NCBI GenBank assembly: GCA_902489135.1
Contig: CABTYW010000052.1
Coordinates: 1 to 13,210, forward strand
DNA length: 13,210 nt
Reading direction: 5' to 3'
DNA from: an uncultured Synergistaceae bacterium
GTDB lineage: Bacteria > Synergistota > Synergistia > Synergistales > Dethiosulfovibrionaceae
Each line of letters starts with the position of its first letter. Within the stretch, counting starts at the first letter, position 1. A model generated the notes under the pieces. It saw only the letters and a program-made list of their open reading frames with translations, did not search any database and was not told the origin of the DNA. The position numbers and the translations under genes were made by a program. Below, piece after piece: positions 13,033 through 13,210 of this stretch.

Positions 13033-13070
13033 GGACGCAGGGACACGCGAATGGATCTTGTGTCCCGTCC
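13033..13070. repeat. REP-like imperfect palindrome
   Basis: GGAC (13033-13036) and GGGACAC (13040-13046) pair with GTGTCCC (13060-13066) and GTCC (13067-13070) around a 13-nt loop, with a 3-nt bulge GCA. The GGGGACGCAGGGACAC style resembles dispersed REP/MITE palindromes in many bacterial genomes. Copy number cannot be judged from one window. Confidence 0.45.
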
Positions 13071-13181
13071 TGCCTTCACGTCGGGCATAATGACACCGCC
13101 AACGACATTGAAATGACCGCACGGGGGGAATATAAGCATGCCCCGAGAATATTTAGAACGGCTTTAGAAAATCCAAAACTA

Positions 13182-13210
13182 TGGTGCTCAGAGCGGGATT
13201 CGAACCCGCA
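13182..13210 (-). tRNA. tRNA gene, 3' end only (identity undetermined)
   Basis: On the minus strand the last 29 bases read as a T-arm GCGGG-TTCGAAT-CCCGC, then TCTGAGC (acceptor 3' strand), discriminator A and an encoded CCA end at 13182. The 5' acceptor strand should be GCTCAGA beyond the window. The anticodon lies outside, so the amino acid cannot be called. Confidence 0.92.

Noticed and set aside
1..13210. CRISPR arrays or intact insertion sequences
   Set aside because: No regularly spaced repeats, transposase gene or terminal inverted repeats were found by reading both strands.

Overview
The window looks like the chromosome of an anaerobic, amino-acid-fermenting, moderately GC-rich bacterium. 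The best guess is a member of the Synergistota (Synergistetes). That is an inference from glycine reductase genes, a selenium-handling module, many TTG starts after strong Shine-Dalgarno sequences, and general protein character; no rRNA or other phylogenetic marker is present. No CRISPR array and no intact insertion sequence were seen.

Region 1 (1-4288, minus strand) is a compact gene string read right to left: a DUF3343 putative Se/S carrier, a SUI1-domain translation factor, a single-chain transketolase, epoxyqueuosine reductase QueH, and an M24-family Xaa-Pro peptidase that runs off the left edge. The last three genes overlap by four bases at each junction (TTGA, ATGA).

Region 2 (4289-5842, plus strand) diverges from region 1. 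It has a good sigma70-type promoter, then a YedE-family membrane protein (putative selenium/sulfur transporter) and a TusA/YedF-family small carrier, closed by a strong hairpin terminator. With the DUF3343 gene across the divergent promoter this forms a probable selenium uptake and delivery unit.

Region 3 (5843-8878, plus strand) is grdC-grdD, the two subunits of glycine reductase protein C, which yields acetyl phosphate. Protein C acts with selenoproteins GrdA and GrdB, so the selenium module next door makes functional sense. grdE, grdA, grdB, trxA and trxB are not in the window, and grdCD is a closed two-gene unit with its own leader and terminator.

Region 4 (8880-11470) holds about 780 bp without a convincing intact gene but with several possible RNA stems or decayed coding sequence, then a promoter and a large exported protein of unknown function. 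That protein contains a 129-bp in-frame tandem duplication, one half identical and one half heavily diverged.

Region 5 (11471-13210) is accessory in character. It has a gene-poor stretch, two back-to-back hairpins, a candidate 41-residue Cys/His protein, an 82-residue fragment resembling the tail of Rpn/PDDEXK transposase-like proteins, a ribbon-helix-helix/RelB-like antitoxin with a degraded-looking RelE-like partner, a REP-like palindrome, and the 3' end of a tRNA gene at the right edge.
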